63,222 nt of DNA. Origin: CAYRGG01 sp964423745. GTDB lineage: Bacteria; Pseudomonadota; Gammaproteobacteria; Competibacterales; Competibacteraceae. Within the stretch, counting starts at the first letter, position 1, and each line of letters begins with the position of its first letter. Under the pieces are notes generated by a model, which had not been told where the DNA came from, did not search any database, and worked only from the letters and a program-made list of their open reading frames with translations. Positions 15,808 through 24,321 of this stretch are shown in pieces. Where the stretch lies: NCBI GenBank assembly GCA_964423745.1, contig CAYRGG010000022.1, positions 1-63,222 on the forward strand, read 5' to 3'. Position numbers and translations under genes: made by a program.

Positions 15808-16626
15808 ATGACAGATCTACAAAAAACCATTGAAGACGCCTTTGAGAAACGGAGTGCTTTTTCACCGGATAATGTCCCAAACCCTATTTATGAAGCTGTA
15901 GAAGAAGCGTTAGGTCTTTTGGAATTGGGGAAAGCCCGGGTCGCTGAGAAACAAGGCGATGCCTGGATTGTCAATCAATGGTTAAAAATGGCGGTGCTGC
16001 TGTATTTTCGTATTAAAGACAGCATTGTCATTCGCGATGGTTATAGCAACTATTTTGATAAAGTACCCCCTAAATATGCCGAATACGGTGAAAACGATTT
16101 CCTGGCCGCCGGCGTGCGGGTGGTGCCCCCGGCGGCAGCGCGGCGCGGCGCTTATATTGCCCCCGGTGTAGTGTTGATGCCCTCATATGTGAATATCGGC
16201 GCTTTTGTCGGCACCGGCACCATGGTGGACACCTGGGCGACAGTGGGGTCTTGCGCACAGATCGGCAAGGATGTGCATCTTTCCGGGGGTGTGGGGATTG
16301 GTGGCGTGTTGGAACCCCTTCAGGCAAGCCCTACGATAATCGAAGACAATTGTTTTATCGGCGCTCGCTCTGAGATCGTCGAGGGGGTTGTGGTGGAAGA
16401 AGGGGCGGTTATCTCCATGGGGGTTTATATCGGTCAGAGCACCAAGATCTACAACCGCGCCACGGGCGCTATCAGCTATGGCCGGGTTCCCGCAGGCTCG
16501 GTGGTGGTGCCGGGTAGTTTACCCGCAAGTGACGGCAGCCATAGTCTTTATTGTGCCGTTATCATTAAACAAGTGGATGACAAAACCCGGGGGAAAGTCA
16601 GTCTCAACGAACTGCTCCGGGACTAA
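15808..16626 (+). CDS. dapD: DapD, tetrahydrodipicolinate N-succinyltransferase
   Basis: This enzyme transfers succinyl from succinyl-CoA to tetrahydrodipicolinate in the lysine and meso-diaminopimelate pathway. The 272-residue protein has the N-terminal helical domain (NPIYEAVEEALGLLE) and a left-handed beta-helix of hexapeptide repeats (about 105-230), including VLMPSYVNIGAFVGTGTMVDTWATVGSCAQIG and GGVGIGGVLEPLQ. The length equals that of E. coli DapD (274). It lies six bases before dapE, which works two steps later in the same pathway. Confidence 0.96.
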   Translation: MTDLQKTIEDAFEKRSAFSPDNVPNPIYEAVEEALGLLELGKARVAEKQGDAWIVNQWLKMAVLLYFRIKDSIVIRDGYSNYFDKVPPKYAEYGENDFLAAGVRVVPPAAARRGAYIAPGVVLMPSYVNIGAFVGTGTMVDTWATVGSCAQIGKDVHLSGGVGIGGVLEPLQASPTIIEDNCFIGARSEIVEGVVVEEGAVISMGVYIGQSTKIYNRATGAISYGRVPAGSVVVPGSLPASDGSHSLYCAVIIKQVDDKTRGKVSLNELLRD

Positions 16627-16632
16627 GCGCCC

Positions 16633-17799
16633 ATGTCTGATACCCTCGACCTTGCTATAGATCTGGTTCGGCGACCTTCTATCACCCCTGACGATGCCGG
16701 CTGCCAAGACATTTTGATCGCCCGCTTGGAACGCTTGGGTTTTAGCATAGAACGATTACCCTTTGGACCGGTGAATAACTTTTGGGCACGGCGTGGCGAC
16801 ACAGCGCCTTTATGTGCCTTCGCCGGCCACACTGACGTGGTGCCCCCAGGGCCTATGGACCCATGGCAACATCCACCCTTTGCAGGAACCGTGCAAGATG
16901 GTTTTCTCTGGGGCCGTGGTAGCGCCGACATGAAAGGCAGTCTGGCGGCCATGGTGACGGCCTGTGAGCAGTTTTTAACTTTGTACCCGGATCACGGCGG
17001 CTCCATCGGTTTTTTGATTACCAGCGATGAAGAAGGGGTGGCGGAAGACGGCACAGTGAAAGTCATCCAGTACTTGGAAGCCCGTGGGGAAAAGATCGAT
17101 TATTGTGTGGTGGGGGAACCATCCAGCCATGAACGCTTAGGGGATACCCTTAAAAATGGCCGCCGAGGCTCTCTAAACGGTATTTTGCGACTACAGGGCG
17201 TACAAGGCCATGTAGCCTATCCCGAACGGGTGCAAAACCCTATCCATGTCTTAGGCGGGATTATCAGCGCTTTAACCGAGGAAGTTTGGGATCAAGGCAA
17301 TGAGTTTTTTCCACCCACATCTTTTCAAATATCGAATGTGCATGGCGGCACGGGAGCCGTCAATGTGGTTCCAGGGGAAGCGGAAATTCGCTTTAACTTT
17401 CGCTTCTCACCGGAGACAACGGTGGACAGGCTACAATCCCGCGTCCAGTCCCTCATCGATACCCAGTTACTCAACGAAGAAGTTAAAAGCGGACAGGTAT
17501 TTCAGTACAACCTTGATTGGCAAGTGTCTGGGCAACCGTTTTTAACCCTACCAGGCGAACTGGTGCAAGCAGCCATCTCGGCAATTCAAGAAACCCTCCA
17601 TGTGGACCCAACCCTTTCCACCAGCGGCGGCACGTCCGATGGACGGTTTATTGCGCCCACAGGTGCTCAAGTCATCGAACTGGGGCCCATCAATGCGACC
17701 ATTCATAAGCTCAATGAGCGTGTTTCGGTGCAGGAATTAGATCTCTTGAGTCAGCTTTACCAAACCTTGCTGATTAAATTATTCAAATTACGATCGTAA
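16633..17799 (+). CDS. dapE: DapE, succinyl-diaminopimelate desuccinylase
   Basis: DapE is a zinc peptidase-family (M20) enzyme that removes succinate from N-succinyl-LL-diaminopimelate. In 388 residues it shows the metal ligands and catalytic residues in FAGHTDVVPPG, WGRGSADMKGSLAAM (bridging Asp), ITSDEEGVAEDG (catalytic Glu pair) and VVGEPSS; near the C-terminus STSGGTSDGRF and ELGPINATIHKLNERV supply the last ligand. Its 3' end overlaps the convergent malonyl-CoA decarboxylase gene by 12 bp. Confidence 0.96.
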   Translation: MSDTLDLAIDLVRRPSITPDDAGCQDILIARLERLGFSIERLPFGPVNNFWARRGDTAPLCAFAGHTDVVPPGPMDPWQHPPFAGTVQDGFLWGRGSADMKGSLAAMVTACEQFLTLYPDHGGSIGFLITSDEEGVAEDGTVKVIQYLEARGEKIDYCVVGEPSSHERLGDTLKNGRRGSLNGILRLQGVQGHVAYPERVQNPIHVLGGIISALTEEVWDQGNEFFPPTSFQISNVHGGTGAVNVVPGEAEIRFNFRFSPETTVDRLQSRVQSLIDTQLLNEEVKSGQVFQYNLDWQVSGQPFLTLPGELVQAAISAIQETLHVDPTLSTSGGTSDGRFIAPTGAQVIELGPINATIHKLNERVSVQELDLLSQLYQTLLIKLFKLRS

Positions 17800-19284
17800 T
17801 AGACTTTTTACCGACGACGATACATTAACCCGCCCTTCACCCGTATAGCTTTCATGATTACTCTCGATATCACTGAGTTTGTAACGGTAATTAACCATGA
17901 TACCGGCGGACTGGGCTAAACCTTCCGAAGAGATATTGGCAAGCCAGTTAAGCCGCTCGATACGGGCGCCATTGGATAGATGAAAATGCGCCACCCGATC
18001 ACAAGCGATTCCTCTGGAACGTTTCTCCTCCGCGAGATAGTAAGCACAGAGACGCATCATGGGCGTTTTAAGGACTTTGGCGACTTCTGGCTTTGCATAC
18101 CAGTCCGGTAATGTTAAAAGCGCCTTAAGCCGGTTTGTGCCTTTGGCTGCGGTTTTTTTGATGTATTTTTCATTCAAGTTATCCAAGGTCTTACGTTCAG
18201 CCGGTAGCAATAGCTCGGGCTCCACATCGGCGCCCTGATCGGAGACAGCAAATTTGCCATCCAGCCAACGCTGAAAACCAGGAATAGGGGACAGAGTCGC
18301 AAAGGTTTTAAGATTCTTAAATTCATCCGTCAACCCATCCACCACTCGCTTAATCAAAAAATTGCCAAAACTGATACCGGCTAACCCGGCCTGGGTGTTG
18401 GAGATGGAGTAAAAAATCGCGGCATTGGCTGCACTGGGATCAAGCACTGGAGCATCCTCATCCAACAGTGCTTGGATATTGGCGGCCATGCCATCCACCA
18501 AAGCCACTTCAACAAAAATCAGCGGTTCATTGGGCATCCGGGGATGAAAAAAGGCAAAACAGCGGCGATCCGAATCGAGGCGTTTTTTTAGATCATCCCA
18601 ACTTTGTATGGCATGCACGGCTTCATAGGCGATGAGTTTTTCCAGCAAGACGGCTGGCGAATTCCAGGTGATCCGGCGCAGCTCCAGAAAACCCACATCA
18701 AACCAAGTGGTTAACAACTGTTTGAGATCACCCTCTAACGCCATCAAGGCCGCATCGTCTTTGCAAAAGGTCAACAATTCCGCCCGTAGATCCACGAGGA
18801 AGTGAACACCTTCCGGGAGCCCGTTGAATTGGGTAAGCAACCGTAACCAGGGCGGTCGCAAAGCTTTACGCAGGGCTTGCTCTGCCTTGATGACGCCAGC
18901 GGCATCCAGTTCTGGCTTACGCAGGGTAGTCATAGCGTCGTTAACGGCGGCGCGATCCACGCCAAATTCATGGGCGATAATCTGCAAAAACCGTTTGCGG
19001 CCTTGGGCATCGAGGGACAAATAGGTACGCCCCAAACCCGCAGCCCGGGAGCGAGCGGACACTTCCCCGCCCCGCCCCTCTAAGCAATCGCGTATTTGGG
19101 TTTTGATAGGTTCGATATCTTTTTCGGGCAAGTTTGGGCTGGGCGACGCGGCAAAGATGCCGCTGGTTCTATCCGCCACATCCCGCCACACCTCGCGGAT
19201 GTTCTGCATAGTACGATTAAACAGCCCGGCAGATGCACTAGCAGTCGAATTATCAGTCTGAGTTACAGGGGTTGTTTGATTCAT
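17788..19284 (-). CDS. Malonyl-CoA decarboxylase
   Basis: This enzyme converts malonyl-CoA to acetyl-CoA and CO2 (single-protein MCD type). The 498-residue protein has the helical N-terminal domain (about 50-220) and the GNAT-like catalytic domain with RRITWNSPAVLLEKLIAYEAVH, CFAFFHPRMPNEPLIFVEVAL, FYSISNTQAGLAGISFGNFLIK and FATLSPIPGFQRWL, in which the conserved SISNTQ and SPIPGF are family landmarks; the histidine and serine of the family's active site fall in these blocks. About 45 residues at the N-terminus are low-complexity (Ser/Thr/Ala). It faces dapE tail to tail. It could drain malonyl-CoA or allow use of malonate. Confidence 0.93.
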   Translation of the reverse strand: MNQTTPVTQTDNSTASASAGLFNRTMQNIREVWRDVADRTSGIFAASPSPNLPEKDIEPIKTQIRDCLEGRGGEVSARSRAAGLGRTYLSLDAQGRKRFLQIIAHEFGVDRAAVNDAMTTLRKPELDAAGVIKAEQALRKALRPPWLRLLTQFNGLPEGVHFLVDLRAELLTFCKDDAALMALEGDLKQLLTTWFDVGFLELRRITWNSPAVLLEKLIAYEAVHAIQSWDDLKKRLDSDRRCFAFFHPRMPNEPLIFVEVALVDGMAANIQALLDEDAPVLDPSAANAAIFYSISNTQAGLAGISFGNFLIKRVVDGLTDEFKNLKTFATLSPIPGFQRWLDGKFAVSDQGADVEPELLLPAERKTLDNLNEKYIKKTAAKGTNRLKALLTLPDWYAKPEVAKVLKTPMMRLCAYYLAEEKRSRGIACDRVAHFHLSNGARIERLNWLANISSEGLAQSAGIMVNYRYKLSDIESNHESYTGEGRVNVSSSVKSLLRS

Positions 19285-19557
19285 AAGCGCTCGCTAAAAA
19301 ACGCTGCACATACTCTATTTTTAGCAGGTTAACGGTGGTTTGGAAACTCTACACTGTTTGGCTCTATGACCATATGCAACATATTTTATCTTTTTACTAT
19401 ATCAGATAGGAGATCTGTTCTACGTACCTCTGGGCATAGGAACCAATAGCGTGTTAATCTTGTCGAGTTTTTTGCTGCGACAGTTTTTATGGAATGCGAT
19501 TTGCCTCTCATGGGGATTATTTAGTTTAGTCAAGTTTAATTTAGGGAGATAGTTTCA

Positions 19558-20235
19558 ATGGGCCGATGGCTCTGGCAATGCTTGGTTTTGTCGTCGATAT
19601 TCACGCTACCTTGTTATGGAGATATTTACGTCTATGCCGATCCCCAGGGTAATGCTTACCTCACCAATGTTCCGGTCACCGATCCTGCCTATAAATTTAT
19701 TCGCGTAACACGCATCCCGAAAACCCTCAAAGCCATGGGAAATTCTAAACAGGGCACAATTCCATTAACCCAGGGCAAATCTACCGTATTAGCGTCCCGT
19801 AAAGGTCGCCAAAAACCTTTTGGTATCAATAATGCTAATCGCAAAAAATTCACCCCGTATATTCAACGTATTGCCAAACAACACGGTCTCGACCCGCGTT
19901 TGATGCATGCTGTCATCAGCGCCGAATCCAGTTTTAATCCCCGCGCTGTATCCCATGCTGGGGCCATGGGACTAATGCAGCTTATGCCGGGCACGGCGCA
20001 GCGTTTTGGTGTCACTGACCCTTTTAACCCCGAGCAAAACTTGCATGGGGGAGCCCGTTATCTGCGTTGGCTATTAGATAAATTTAATAATGATCGGGTA
20101 CTGGCCCTAGCTGCCTATAATGCGGGAGAAAATGCCGTCATTAAATACGGTCACCGCATACCGCCTTATGCAGAAACACAAACCTATATCACTCGCGTAC
20201 TCGATTTTTACGCCTATTACTTGACTGTCAACTGA
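19558..20235 (+). CDS. Secreted lytic transglycosylase (SLT domain) with DUF4124-like N-terminus
   Basis: The 225-residue protein starts with a signal peptide (MGRWLWQCLVLSSIFTLPCYG), then a short DUF4124-like segment (DIYVYADPQGNAYLTNVPV, about 21-60), a basic linker, and a lysozyme-like SLT domain (about 100-225). Catalytic Glu lies in VISAESSFNPRAVSHAGAMGLMQLMP; ALAAYNAGENAV and RYLRWLLDKF are the other landmarks. Such enzymes cleave peptidoglycan to 1,6-anhydromuropeptides. It is followed 13 bp later by a second, larger transglycosylase gene. Confidence 0.9.
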   Translation: MGRWLWQCLVLSSIFTLPCYGDIYVYADPQGNAYLTNVPVTDPAYKFIRVTRIPKTLKAMGNSKQGTIPLTQGKSTVLASRKGRQKPFGINNANRKKFTPYIQRIAKQHGLDPRLMHAVISAESSFNPRAVSHAGAMGLMQLMPGTAQRFGVTDPFNPEQNLHGGARYLRWLLDKFNNDRVLALAAYNAGENAVIKYGHRIPPYAETQTYITRVLDFYAYYLTVN

Positions 20236-20248
20236 GTGATGCTTATCG

Positions 20249-22243
20249 ATGGACAGGATTTTTCACCTTTTGCGGATTTGTTACCTAACATCACCAAGGT
20301 CATTTACCATAAAACACCCTAAACAATGGCGCTTTTTCTTGTTTACCTTGCTGTGGGTTTGGCCATTGATGGGTTTGACTACCCTATCCCTCAGCGCCCA
20401 ACGGCTTGCCTTTAAAACTGCTGACCGCGCCATGGAGCGTGGCTTGCCGGTTAATTTTGCTACCCTAAAAGACTATCCCTTATATCCTTACTTGGTGTAT
20501 CAAGACCTGCAAAACCGCCTTGCACGCTATCCTGTCGCGGATGTTCGTTCGTTTTTGGAGACCTATGACGATTCACCTTTGGCCTCCCGGCTGCGCCGCA
20601 ACTGGCTTGAACAGTTAGCCAGAAATAACCGTTGGCAAACTTTTCTTGAGGATTATGAGCCCACCGGCCAAGACACTCTCACCTGTTGGTATCGCCGGGC
20701 GCTGCTTAATACCGGTCAACAAGCGGCGGCTTTGCGGGATATTGAAACCTTGTGGCTACAGGGCCATTCCCTCCCTAATGTATGCGATCCCCTATTTAAC
20801 CTCTGGAAACGCCAGGGTGGCTTTACCCCTGAACGCATCTGGAAACGGTTTGCACTGGCCATGGGGAATCGGGAGCGACGCTTGGCCAGCTATTTGAAAG
20901 GATTAATGAACGGTGACGCCCGCAGGGCTGCGGAATTTTGGTTAAGCGTCGATAGTAATCCACGGGTTATTTTGCAAGCCAACCGTCTCAAGAGCGGTGA
21001 TCTTCGGCTACTTCCCATTCTTATCCACGGTGTCTATCGCTGGAGCCAATCCGACTCGGTGCAAGCCGCCGCCGCATTGGATACCTTACAACGTCGTTAT
21101 AACTTACCCCGTAATAAACTCATGGACATCGAGCGTCGGCTGGCGCTTTTGGTGGCTAGCCGTGGCCATAAAGACGCTTTAAAGCGGCTCACTGCGCTAC
21201 CGCCTGCCGCTGTGGATGAACAGGTACGGGAATGGCGCGTACGAGTGAGTTTGCAGCGTGAAGATTGGTCATTAGCCTTACAGTGGCTCGATCAACTGAC
21301 GGCAGAAGAACAGTCAACACCCCGCTGGCAATATTGGCGGGCCCGGGCCTTGGCAGCCACTGGCCAGAAAAAAGATGCCCAGGGCTTTTATAAGGAAGCG
21401 GCGAAACAACGGGATTACTATAGTTTTCTGGCTGCAGATCGCCTGGAACTACCTTATCAACTCAACAACAATCCCGTCGCAGTATCCGCAAAACAGCTAG
21501 CAGCCATCGAAAAAATTCCTGCTATACAGCGTGCTCGAGAACTCTATATTCTTGGCCGCGTACAGGAGGGGCGATCAGAATGGCAATATGCCATGGCGGG
21601 TTTTGATGATAAGGCCCTCAAAGCAGCAGCGCTGCTAGCCCATGACTGGAACTGGCATCATCAAGTGATTTTAACACTGGCCCAAGCAAAATACTGGGAT
21701 GACCTGGCGCTGCGTTTTCCCCTGCCCCATCGCCAACAGGTGGTGGCTAACGCGCGTAACAACGCCATCAATCCCGCTTGGGTTTATGCGGTTATGCGCC
21801 AGGAAAGCGCGTTTCAAAAGGATGCTCGATCCCCCGCAGGCGCCCTAGGGCTGATGCAAATTATGCCGGCTACCGGTCGGCGTATTGCCCGAACTTTAGA
21901 GGTTAGCCTACCCAGTCAATATCGACTGCTAGATACTGATCTCAATATTCGCTTTGGGGCGCATTACCTTCGTTATACTTTAGATAAATTTCAGGATAAT
22001 CCGGTATTAGCGACGGCTGCTTATAATGCCGGACCCGGCCGAGTGACCCAGTGGTTAAAGGAAGACACCATACCCATCGCCGCTGATATTTGGGCTGAAA
22101 CAATTCCTTTTTTTGAGACCCGTAAATATGTGCAACGGGTGATGGAATATACCGTAATCTATAGTCATAGCTTAGGTTCCACGGATACGGCATCTTCATT
22201 TCTCAGTGGGTTGAGACAACAGTTGACATCCTCCTCGTCGTGA
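20249..22243 (+). CDS. slt: Slt, soluble lytic murein transglycosylase
   Basis: This periplasmic enzyme of the Slt70 type cuts glycan strands at MurNAc-GlcNAc bonds. The protein of up to 664 residues has an N-terminal hydrophobic signal region (WRFFLFTLLWVWPLMGLTTLSLSA, about 27-50), a superhelical ring of alpha-helices (about 55-480) with RYPVADVRSFLETYDDSPLASRLRRNWL, and a C-terminal SLT domain (about 500-640). Its catalytic Glu is in VMRQESAFQKDARSPAGALGLMQIMPATGR, with TAAYNAGPGRVTQWL after it. The start could be downstream of the first ATG, since about 25 residues precede the signal core. The last residues (TSSSS) coincide with a repeat-like hairpin at 22224-22265. Confidence 0.93.
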   Translation: MDRIFHLLRICYLTSPRSFTIKHPKQWRFFLFTLLWVWPLMGLTTLSLSAQRLAFKTADRAMERGLPVNFATLKDYPLYPYLVYQDLQNRLARYPVADVRSFLETYDDSPLASRLRRNWLEQLARNNRWQTFLEDYEPTGQDTLTCWYRRALLNTGQQAAALRDIETLWLQGHSLPNVCDPLFNLWKRQGGFTPERIWKRFALAMGNRERRLASYLKGLMNGDARRAAEFWLSVDSNPRVILQANRLKSGDLRLLPILIHGVYRWSQSDSVQAAAALDTLQRRYNLPRNKLMDIERRLALLVASRGHKDALKRLTALPPAAVDEQVREWRVRVSLQREDWSLALQWLDQLTAEEQSTPRWQYWRARALAATGQKKDAQGFYKEAAKQRDYYSFLAADRLELPYQLNNNPVAVSAKQLAAIEKIPAIQRARELYILGRVQEGRSEWQYAMAGFDDKALKAAALLAHDWNWHHQVILTLAQAKYWDDLALRFPLPHRQQVVANARNNAINPAWVYAVMRQESAFQKDARSPAGALGLMQIMPATGRRIARTLEVSLPSQYRLLDTDLNIRFGAHYLRYTLDKFQDNPVLATAAYNAGPGRVTQWLKEDTIPIAADIWAETIPFFETRKYVQRVMEYTVIYSHSLGSTDTASSFLSGLRQQLTSSSS

Positions 22244-22265
22244 GGAATGAGGACTCCTACGGTGA
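22224..22265. repeat. Hairpin resembling an IS200/IS605-family end, at the slt stop codon
   Basis: The sequence TGACATCCTCCTCGTCGTGAG followed by GAATGAGGACTCCTACGG matches by eye the familiar IS200/IS605 terminal pattern (gacatcctccc, hairpin, gattcctacgg). No transposase gene accompanies it. It overlaps the last slt codons and its stop, so it may have supplied the slt 3' end and could now act as its terminator. The resemblance is from memory and needs a database comparison. Confidence 0.35.
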
Positions 22266-22684
22266 CTATGATGCGATGTTTAACAGCCACTTTGATAGGT
22301 CCTTGCTTCGACAAGACTACCCAAAGAGAACTAGATCAAATTTACTAATCTACTATAGATTTACTATAAATATCCCAAACATCAAGCAAGAAAATACCGA
22401 CCACAGAGATACAGCAGTGCATAATAATCGAATGATGCAAATAAATTTATCACGACTTACGCAAAAAAGGACTTGGGTAGCTCGTGAAAGAAGTGTTGAC
22501 GGCCTGGATGGCCGTCATCAAGCCCACAGGGACGTGTTTACGGCGTCTTCTGGAACGAGCTGCGTAAGTCCTATTTATATTAGATAGCCACTAACGCGGG
22601 TTAACTTTCTTGCTAAGTAGACTCAATGGTTAAAGCAAATTTAGAAGATATCCTGCAAAAATAACTTGATTGCAATAAATTACT
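22244..22684. other. Intergenic region with repeat remnants
   Basis: No believable gene lies in these 441 bp. They contain the tail of the IS605-like hairpin and, at 22454-22570, a 117-bp inverted-repeat element. The part from 22320 to 22450 is A/T-rich and featureless. The end should hold the promoter of the UPF0175/DUF3368 pair. Confidence 0.6.
22454..22570. mobile_element. 117-bp inverted-repeat element, MITE or IS remnant
   Basis: GACTTACGCA at 22454-22463 is repeated inverted as TGCGTAAGTC at 22561-22570. Between them lies G/C-rich sequence with an internal hairpin (GACGGCC, four bases, GGCCGTC around 22498-22515). There is no transposase. GACTTACGCA-type ends occur on bacterial insertion sequences, so a deletion derivative or MITE is likely. 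No clear target-site duplication was found. Confidence 0.5.
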
Positions 22685-22936
22685 ATGAGCCAAATCGTTA
22701 TTGATATACCCGAACAAAGTTTGTTGGCGCTCAACCGAACACCCGAAGAACTCTCTGAGGTACTACGCATGGCGGCGGCAGTCAAGCTCTATGAACTTGG
22801 ACAGCTATCCTCGGGAGCAGCGGCGGAGTTGGCAGGTGTACCTAAACCCGTTTTTTTGTGGCGCTTAGCAGATTACGGCGTTGATAATTTTACCTACGAC
22901 GCTAAATCGCTGAAACGGGATACACGGCTTGCCTGA
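22685..22936 (+). CDS. UPF0175 family antitoxin
   Basis: The 83-residue protein fits UPF0175: an N-terminal strand (IVIDIPEQ), helices with ELSEVLRMAAAVKLYELGQLSSGAAAELAG, and VPKPVFLWRLADYGVDNF. This family is generally paired with DUF3368 PIN-like nucleases and thought to be the antitoxin. Here it overlaps the DUF3368 gene by 8 bp. The helix-turn-helix-like GQLSSGAAAELAGVPKPVF may bind its own promoter. Confidence 0.88.
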   Translation: MSQIVIDIPEQSLLALNRTPEELSEVLRMAAAVKLYELGQLSSGAAAELAGVPKPVFLWRLADYGVDNFTYDAKSLKRDTRLA

Positions 22937-23432
22937 AGTTATTTGCAATACCTCCCCCCTACAGTACCTTCATCAACTTGGTCAGCTTGAGCTACTTCCC
23001 TGTCTGGTAGGGCATGTCATCGTACCAGACGCTGTGGTTTCTGAGCTGGCGGCTGGTAAGGCATACGGCCTTGATCTACCTGATCCGAATCAACTCGAGT
23101 GGTGCATCATCCGCACACCTCGAAGCGCATCGGTATCGCCATTGGTAAGCGGGCTAGGGGCGGGCGAAATAGCTGTATTGGCGTTGGCGTTGGAAACAGA
23201 TGATGCTGTAGCCGTTCTTGATGATGCTCAAGCACGTTTGCGTGCAGAGAGACTTAGTATTCCGCTGACAGGCACCATTGGGTTGCTACTTGACGCAAAA
23301 CGAGCGGGTTTGATCAGCTCGATCTGCCCTTTACTAGATGACTTACATCGTCTGCATTTTCGGTTATCAGTATCAATACGGCGAATGGCTCTGGCACTAG
23401 CTGGTGAATTACCCAGTGAGAAATCTGACTAA
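22929..23432 (+). CDS. DUF3368 PIN-like toxin nuclease
   Basis: The 167-residue protein has the PIN-fold acidic residues in ICNTSPLQYLHQLGQLELL (Asn where many PIN proteins have Asp, normal for DUF3368), LGAGEIAVLALALE (Glu), AVLDDAQARLRAERL (Asp pair) and TGTIGLLLDAKRAGLI. The family is presumed to cut RNA. It starts at TTG (22929), overlapping the UPF0175 stop, so it is translated by coupling. The C-terminal 40 residues are basic and extend past the usual domain. Confidence 0.88.
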   Translation: MPEVICNTSPLQYLHQLGQLELLPCLVGHVIVPDAVVSELAAGKAYGLDLPDPNQLEWCIIRTPRSASVSPLVSGLGAGEIAVLALALETDDAVAVLDDAQARLRAERLSIPLTGTIGLLLDAKRAGLISSICPLLDDLHRLHFRLSVSIRRMALALAGELPSEKSD

Positions 23433-23443
23433 CGAGAATGGTA

Positions 23444-24313
23444 TTACAGGGATCGAATCCAACTCTGCTGGCATTGTTTAGCCCGGTGCGCCATAAGACG
23501 TTGACGAATTGCCTCGCGCACCTCTTCAAAGGCTAGGGTTTGGGCCGGATAGATACCCTCGCACAATACCAGATGAAAGCCAAGGGGGGATTCTACTATG
23601 GGGCTGACGTTGCCCGCTGGCAATTGGAAAAGAGCTTGCTCCACCGTTGCATCTAACTGCCCAGGTTTTACTTGACCTAGCTTGCCACCCTCCAAAGCCG
23701 TGGGACATTCCGAGTGACGCGCAGCTAGTTCAGCAAACTGGTCAGGATTATTGCTAAGGATGCCTGCTAGCTTTTCAATCCGCTGTGAAGCGTTGGGGCG
23801 CGTATTTTCGGCAAAATCTGGGTTAACGGTGATTAACAGATGACGCGCTTCCCGGGTCTCTGGGCGGATAAACCGTTCCTGGTGGCGCTGATAGTAAGAT
23901 TGCACATCCAACTCGCTGACCGCGGCGCTCCGGGTCGCAATCTGTCGCATCACAGCGTCAAAGACAAGCTCCCGTTGCAAAGCTTCACGGAGTTTTTTTT
24001 CATTCAGGTGATTGGCGTTTAGGTCGGCGACAAAGGTGGCTTGGTCAGGATAGCGGTCGCGCACCTGGGCCACCGCCTGAGTTAACTGCTGGGCATCGAT
24101 AACACAGTCCCTTGCCTCGTCGCTGGCCAGAACCTTTTCCTCCAGCGCAAACGTCTGCCGGGCAATACGCTGCACTTCATCAGCAGCAGCTTTTGAATCT
24201 AAAGTGACAAAGTTCTTCTCAAAACGCTGCAGGGAAACACGCAGCAGATGATAATGAAAAACCCCATCTTGATTCATCGGGCTATTTGCCCCCTCGGTTC
24301 CGCTAGCGCTCAT
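23444..24313 (-). CDS. nifM: NifM, peptidyl-prolyl isomerase for nitrogenase Fe protein maturation
   Basis: NifM is a parvulin-type prolyl isomerase needed for active NifH. The 289-residue protein has a helical N-terminal part (about 1-150) and a parvulin domain (about 150-265). REARHLLITVNPDFAENTRPNASQRIEKL, FAELAARHSECPTALEGGKLGQVKPGQL and SPIVESPLGFHLVLCEGI align closely with Azotobacter NifM (ARHILVTINEDFPENTRE, AMKHSECPTAMQGGLLGEV, SPVLESPIGFHVLYCE). ATG at 24313 is chosen over the GTG one codon earlier; Met14 is a further option. It is the last gene after moaA, six bases downstream, rather than part of a nif cluster. Confidence 0.9.
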   Translation of the reverse strand: MSASGTEGANSPMNQDGVFHYHLLRVSLQRFEKNFVTLDSKAAADEVQRIARQTFALEEKVLASDEARDCVIDAQQLTQAVAQVRDRYPDQATFVADLNANHLNEKKLREALQRELVFDAVMRQIATRSAAVSELDVQSYYQRHQERFIRPETREARHLLITVNPDFAENTRPNASQRIEKLAGILSNNPDQFAELAARHSECPTALEGGKLGQVKPGQLDATVEQALFQLPAGNVSPIVESPLGFHLVLCEGIYPAQTLAFEEVREAIRQRLMAHRAKQCQQSWIRSL

Positions 24314-24321
24314 CACTATTA

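Noticed and set aside
15615..15830. 71-codon minus-strand ORF
   Set aside because: It lies inside the MITE-like element and crosses the dapD start; it reads as an accident of the repeat.
22240..22587. 115-codon ORF after slt
   Set aside because: It runs through the IS605-like hairpin and the 22454-22570 repeat, and its composition is not protein-like.
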